A stretch of 64,000 bases of DNA, from assembly GCA_003971905.1 (NCBI GenBank), contig RSEE01000091.1, positions 186,001 through 250,000 on the forward strand, read 5' to 3'. Position 1 is the first letter of the stretch. The number at the start of each line of letters is the position of its first letter. Origin of the DNA: Moniliella sp. 'wahieum' (taxonomy: Eukaryota > Basidiomycota > Moniliellomycetes > Moniliellales > Moniliellaceae). Both the position numbers and the translations under genes were made by a program. The notes beneath the pieces are model-generated. The model was not told the origin of the DNA. It saw nothing but the letters and a program-made list of their open reading frames with translations, and searched no databases. This document shows positions 59,486-64,000 of the stretch, one piece after another.

Positions 59486-62455
59486 TTACGCATCCTCCCG
59501 CACCCAATCTCCACTGCGTCCACCGCTTTTGGCCACAACCTTGAGATCGTCAATCACCATCTCGGTACCCGCCAGGGCCTTGGTCATGTCCCAAACGGTG
59601 AGGCAGCAGTCGAAACGCCAGCCAAGGCCTCCATCTCGACACCCGTCGGGCCAGTGGTACGCGCGGTACAACGGACCACGACATACACCCTCCCTCCTCT
59701 GGCTCGTCCCAGGCCAGATCCACCTCCACTTGGCTCAAGGCCAACGGGTGGCACAGCGGTACTAGCTCCGCTGTTTTTTTGGCACCCATGATCCCAGCCA
59801 ACTGAGCAGTGTGGAAGATGGGGCCTTTGGTAAGAGGTCCACGACCCTGTTCTGCCGCCTGAACCGCTTCCACCGTCCCGCTCGGTAGCCAGATCCGGCC
59901 TTGGGCTGTGGCGCTGCGCCGGGTAGCAGCTTTGTGCGATACATCCACCATGTGCACTCCGCCCTCTTTGGGCCCTGGGGGGGCAACGTGGGTTAGGCGT
60001 GGGGCTGCAGGTACCGGGCGCGGCACAGGTGGGGGTGAAGTGTACATTGGTCCTCTCCTGGCCGACTGAGCCGATGCCTCCATTTGAGGCGAGTCCCGTG
60101 CAACCATCTGCGCCACAAGGGCTTTCATGGCCAGCGTTTCGGCGCTGTCCCCGGGCTGAGGGGCCGTGGCCGAGCCCATAGCCAGATCCTGTCCGTCCCA
60201 CCCTTGCGAGGCGAACGGGGAAGAAGTCGGACCGGAAGGCAGGGGCGCAACGACGGTGGAACTATCGGCAAAGGCATCGAGGTTGGACCAGGGATTGTCG
60301 TCGTCCTGGCTGGTGCCCATGTATTCGGACCAAGTCTGTTGCGCTGGGTTGGGGTTGGACGCCATGCTTGGGGAAGTGGGCCGGGGGTGGTGAGCGAATG
60401 TGGTCTGGGCTCGGTCCATGGAAGGGGCAGGGCTGAATGAGGGCGGGAACGCAGACGGAGGCAAGGACGAAGGGGATGAGCCAAGGTACTTGCTTGGGTC
60501 CACGTCTTCCCACCCATCAAAGTGCAGCATATCGTTCCATGCGTTGGCGAGGTCGTCGTTATCGGTACCGTGGTTGGGGGGCGAGCGGGCAGTAACAGTG
60601 GAGGTATGGAGAGTACGAGCAGAGCTGCGCAGTGCAGCTCCGAATGGACGGGCACGCAGGCGCGCGTGGAGCCGCTGGCGGGCCGCGCCCCCGAACGGAC
60701 GGTAAGAGGGCAGGGAAGACGAGGTGGGGGCTGCAAACAAAAGGGAAAATGACGGGATCAGCAGCTACTCGACAACACAACCATCCAAATGTACCTCCAC
60801 TGGGTCCCGAGTGCAGGGGCACCCCCCAAGAGAAAGGAGGAAGGGAATATTAGGAATGGGGGATAATAAGGGGTCGAGCAACGCTGTAGGTACATATGGG
60901 CAGGAAAGTGAGGTTGCCGGTTACCCGCCAATGTGGATCATGGGTCGGTTCTTGTGCCGCGCAATATCGCCGGGCGATCGCATCCCGGCATGCTTGGCAT
61001 GTTTCCGCCCCACCGCCGCGGCAATCACCTCCAACAGTTCCTCGTCCGTTGCCCCGCCCTGCCCAGCAGTCGTTGCCTCCCCTGCCCTCTGCCCTGCCTC
61101 GCATCTGGTCGCGGAGGGAGACCTCCGTGTTCCCAAACAAGCACACCTTCAGGTTGCCGTCGGCTGTGATGCGCAATCGATTGCACGTACCGCAAAAATG
61201 GTCGGTCATACTGTATCATCAGTTCCAGTGCGTCAGTACAGCCGAACGCAACGAATTTCTTACTGAGGACAGGACGTACCTTGTGATGAAACCAAGGCTA
61301 CCTTGGTACCCAGGGACACGCCAGTGCTTGCTCGTGTCATTCTTATCGTCTTGGAGGCGTTCCAGTGGCCCATAGATGTTTTGGAGCTGAGCGAGCAATG
61401 TCTGATACGGTACCAACTTGGACGTTTGCCATTGGTTGCCGTCAAAGGGCATGTACTATGAGCCGGCCAAGTGGTTAGGACCACCAAACCAGAACCAGAA
61501 ATAGGCCAGGCCACAAAAGAGGAAGGTGGACGTACCTCAATAAACCGCACGACAACATTATGCTCGCGCGTGTAATCAACAAATGCGCGCAATTCCTCGG
61601 GCGAATCGTTGAGGCCCTTGAGAACGACGACATTGATCTTCACGCTCTGCAAGGGAAGTGACTGGGCCAGTTCAAGCGCGGCTAAAACCTTGTCCAGCGC
61701 ACCGGCAGGGCGACGCGTCATAATCTCAAATTTGAACGGGTCCATCGTGTCGAGAGAAAGGTTGAGGTGGGTAAGTCCAGCGTCAACGAGCGCGGGTAGG
61801 CGGCGGCTAAGTGCCACCCCATTCGACGTCATTCCGATTGATTCCAGACCATCGGCACGTAAGCCGCCGAGTGCGGCTGAAAGGGGAGCGAGTTAGATGT
61901 GGAGAAGAGAGGGAGACAGCGCGAAGAAGGGGGTAGGAATTTGGGGAGGCAGGGGAGGCATGGACACGCACTGAGAATCTCGGGCAAGTCGCGACGAATA
62001 GTAGGCTCGCCCCCTGTGAGGCGGATTTTGGTCACACCGCTGTGCACAAAAAGGCGGGCAAGGCGACTGAGCTCGTCGGCGGTGAGCAACTGAGCAGAAG
62101 GAGTAAGCGGGACGCCGTCGGCGGGCATGCAGTACATGCAGCGCAAGTTGCATCGCTCGGTCAGGGACAGGCGGAGGTAGGTGTGAGCACGGGCATGCCG
62201 GTCAATGAGCGCTGGCGCAACCGCGCGGCGGTCGATATCAGCAATGCGTTTGCGAGCGGTGCTAGCGAGGGCTTCGGCGCTGGCAGACGGAGATGTGAGA
62301 GCGGAGATGGGGGCAGCGGCAAGTGAGCCGAGGCCCCGCCGTCTCGGCAAGGACGAAGACAAGGGAGAGGCCGGAGCAGCAGCCTTAGCCCTGGCTATGA
62401 CCATCGCCATTGGGCCCAGTTGAGGACGCGTGGCTTGCATCGACGGCAGCACCAT
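59486..62455 (-). CDS. Molybdenum cofactor biosynthesis gene, MoaA plus MoaC (MOCS1/cnxABC type)
   Basis: It makes cyclic pyranopterin monophosphate from GTP, the first step of molybdenum cofactor synthesis. ATG 62455 starts a basic, Ala/Ser-rich, probably mitochondrial leader. The MoaA part has the radical-SAM motif [58 protein letters not shown] and the second cluster [20 protein letters not shown], ending NRPMIHIGG. Three in-phase introns are 61971-61877, 61535-61456 and 61279-61211. The MoaC part (60730 downwards) has a basic leader ([12 protein letters not shown]), a Pro/Ser linker, [52 protein letters not shown] and [18 protein letters not shown] to stop. MoaC has no ATG near its start, and a putative fourth intron (60924-60731) would join the halves. 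Frame breaks lie near 61085, 59690 and 59600. Confidence 0.85.
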
Positions 62456-63023
62456 GATGGTGGTGAGAGGGGCCGGGCGCGCGTTGAGATGGAAGCAGGC
62501 TAAGAAGGTTTGCTGTGGCGGAGTTTTTTGTTTTCGGGTTGAGATCCGAGATACCAAAATCAATATCACACCCGCACAATCTCGGGACCATGCGTACGCG
62601 TAACAGCGCAACCCGCTCCGGTGAATCACATGCATCATGCATCACCGTCTGCCAACTGCGGTGATGAATATTCAATGGCCTAAACCTCTCCCCATTCGAG
62701 GCCAAGCCCCAGCTGATGGATGCTACCAACTTACAGCAGCCACCGCAGAAAGAAGATATGCGTGTCCGCCACGAGGCTCACAGCGCTGATAGCAGCAGAG
62801 TCCTTGCGCACGCCTGCGGATTTTTATGTGGGAGTGGAACTGTGGTGAAGAAGCAAAAAAGGTAAAATGGAGAAGAGGCTTATAGAAGACAGAATTCATA
62901 TACTGACGCGCAGTAAATGGGGGAAAGAGGGGACAAAAGGGAGCCTGCCCGAAGAAAACCCAGAGAAGGGCAGAATACCAAGCAGAATCCACATGCCCGG
63001 GTAAAATGTGTTTTATGGTGGGG
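62456..63023. other. Intergenic; 5' flank of the MoaA-MoaC gene and 3' flank of the H+-ATPase
   Basis: No separate gene recognised. ATPase-frame translation beyond 63024 has no family similarity. Confidence 0.4.
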
Positions 63024-64000
63024 TCATACGATGGCTCCAACCAACGAACAAAGGAGGGGAGAGGAGCCAAAAAGGGGGGAGAGCATAGAAGCGCGATAGG
63101 TGAGGAACAGGGGGATCTCCTCCTCGTCGACCTCGATCCGGGGGCGAAGGAGTAAATGTCAGGGTCGCCTTCCTCGGACTTCTCATGGACGACGGTGAGG
63201 CGCTGCAAGTTGGTAAAGAAGTCTTCCAGGACCTCGTTCTTGGTCAACGGACCGGCGGCCCATACGGTTGATCCAGCCAATCTTGTTCAGCACGTAGTAC
63301 ACCACCGTGACGATGATCGTCACACCAATGGAGTACGCCCAAACGCGCACAACAGTAACCACGTCGGTCCAGTTGTGCTTGTTGTGGCGCAAGCGGGGAG
63401 TGAATGTACTCGGCAATTGGCCCGCCGAGCCAACCAAAGAGACAGAAGATCGTAGCCAACGCATCAAACCCAGAATGGCCCCGACCAGCTCCCAGGATGG
63501 GATAGTGTTCTCATCCGCCGAGCCGGAACCAAGACGAGTGACAAAGATGAGCCAGTTCTCAGTGAGCGAGACTTCGAGGAAGAGGATGAGCTGCAGGTTA
63601 CCAAAGTTTTGCACAATCCCACCGTCCGGAAGGAAAAGGGTACCACGAACAATCCACGTGCCGGCCGCAAGCAGGATGCCCAGGATGGTGGAGATGGTCC
63701 AGATCTTGGGCAGTTGCCACTCGACTGGCTCCTTGGCAGCGGGAGCGTTGTCGTAGGCAATGGCGATCGTGGCCAAGTCGGCAAAGAGGGCGATAAAGAC
63801 AATCAGGTCGGCACGGATCACCTCGTCCCGGATGCAGATCGAGAGCAAGAGGTAGATTTCAAGGTGGAGACAGAGCGAGATACGGTACTGGATGTACGCC
63901 TTCATACGGTGGAAGATCTGACGAGCAACCTTGATCGAGGTAATGATGGTCGACAGACCCTCGTCGAGGAACACCACGTCGGCTGCCGAGCGGGCAGCGT
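63024..64000 (-). CDS. PMA1: Plasma-membrane H+-ATPase, C-terminal part (partial)
   Basis: A P3A-type proton pump that energises the plasma membrane. The gene enters from the right edge. Visible blocks are ADVVFLDEGLSTIITSIKVA (hinge region at the edge), IFHRMKAYIQYRISLCLHLE (M5), VIRADLIVFIALFADLATIA and IAYDNAPAAKEPVEWQLPKI (the highly conserved M6 block). Then come GTLFLPDGGIVQNFGNLQLI, FLEVSLTENWLIFVTR (M8 loop) and, after a frame change near 63460, ATIFCLFGWLGGPIAEYI and NWTDVVTVVRVWAYSIGVT (M9-M10). The regulatory tail contains TKNEVLEDFFTNLQRLTVVH. The exact stop is uncertain because the frame changes again near 63140; the stop at 63026-63024 belongs to the frame reading EVDEEEIPLF. 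The N-terminal and phosphorylation domains lie outside. Confidence 0.9.

Noticed and set aside
59550-60740. MoaC as an independent gene starting at 60740
   Set aside because: The codon there is TTG, not ATG, and it lies inside the polypyrimidine/acceptor sequence, so it is better read as an exon joined by splicing.
62723-63023. Extension of the H+-ATPase tail to 62723
   Set aside because: The frame stays open, but residues after the regulatory tail (Cys/Phe/His-rich) do not resemble any ATPase and read like untranslated sequence.

Overview
The window reads as nuclear DNA of a filamentous basidiomycete, most likely an Agaricomycete. The reasons are many short GT-AG introns (about 50-200 nt), intact fungal gene families (ATG9, UPF3, Rvs161, KRE6/SKN1, fungal plasma-membrane H+-ATPase), a Tsp2-like tetraspanin, an agaricomycete-style F-box gene, and moderately GC-rich coding DNA. 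The finer placement is a guess. No prokaryotic, viral or CRISPR-like feature was seen.

Layout. 1-7.4 kb: the 5' end of a TAF5-like gene (-), a broken F-box gene (+) and a secreted GH3 beta-glucosidase (-). 7.4-16.5 kb: mostly gene-poor, holding one secreted GMC oxidoreductase (-) and a high density of short palindromic tandem arrays. 16.5-26.1 kb: housekeeping genes (UPF3 -, mitoribosomal mL60 +, a small membrane protein -, an RNA polymerase I RPA34-like subunit -), an unrecognised membrane protein (+) and a KRE6/SKN1 beta-glucan synthesis protein (-). 26.1-37.7 kb: a LINE-type reverse transcriptase fragment (+), an alpha/beta hydrolase with a C-terminal ARL tripeptide (-), and a striatin N-terminal fragment with no WD40 domain found downstream (-). 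37.7-42.8 kb: a tetraspanin-like protein and a second four-helix membrane protein (both +), then an NmrA-like oxidoreductase (-). 44-64 kb: densely packed conserved genes: DDT-WHIM-PHD chromatin protein (-), mL41 (+), Rvs161 BAR protein (-), Avt-type amino-acid transporter (-), ATG9 (-), aspartate aminotransferase (+), Use1-like SNARE (-), a MoaA-MoaC molybdenum cofactor gene (-) and the C-terminal part of the plasma membrane H+-ATPase (-), which runs off the right edge.

Two things dominate. First, nearly every conserved gene is split by single-base length changes, very often in homopolymers, that keep the conserved protein going in another frame. This looks like uncorrected sequencing error rather than mass pseudogenisation, so CDS coordinates below are gene spans that include introns and apparent frameshifts. 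Second, the intergenic DNA carries many tandem heptamers that share one grammar: a 6-bp palindrome beginning with A and ending with T, plus one spacer base (A-x-y-y'-x'-T-N). At least eleven different palindromes follow it. I do not know a described element family with this rule.

The molybdenum cofactor locus is also notable. The MoaA part ends in Gly-Gly-stop, the stop overlaps a plausible 5' splice site, and the MoaC part lacks an ATG near its start and opens directly behind a good 3' splice site. This suggests a MOCS1-like choice between a GG-ended MoaA and a MoaA-MoaC fusion.
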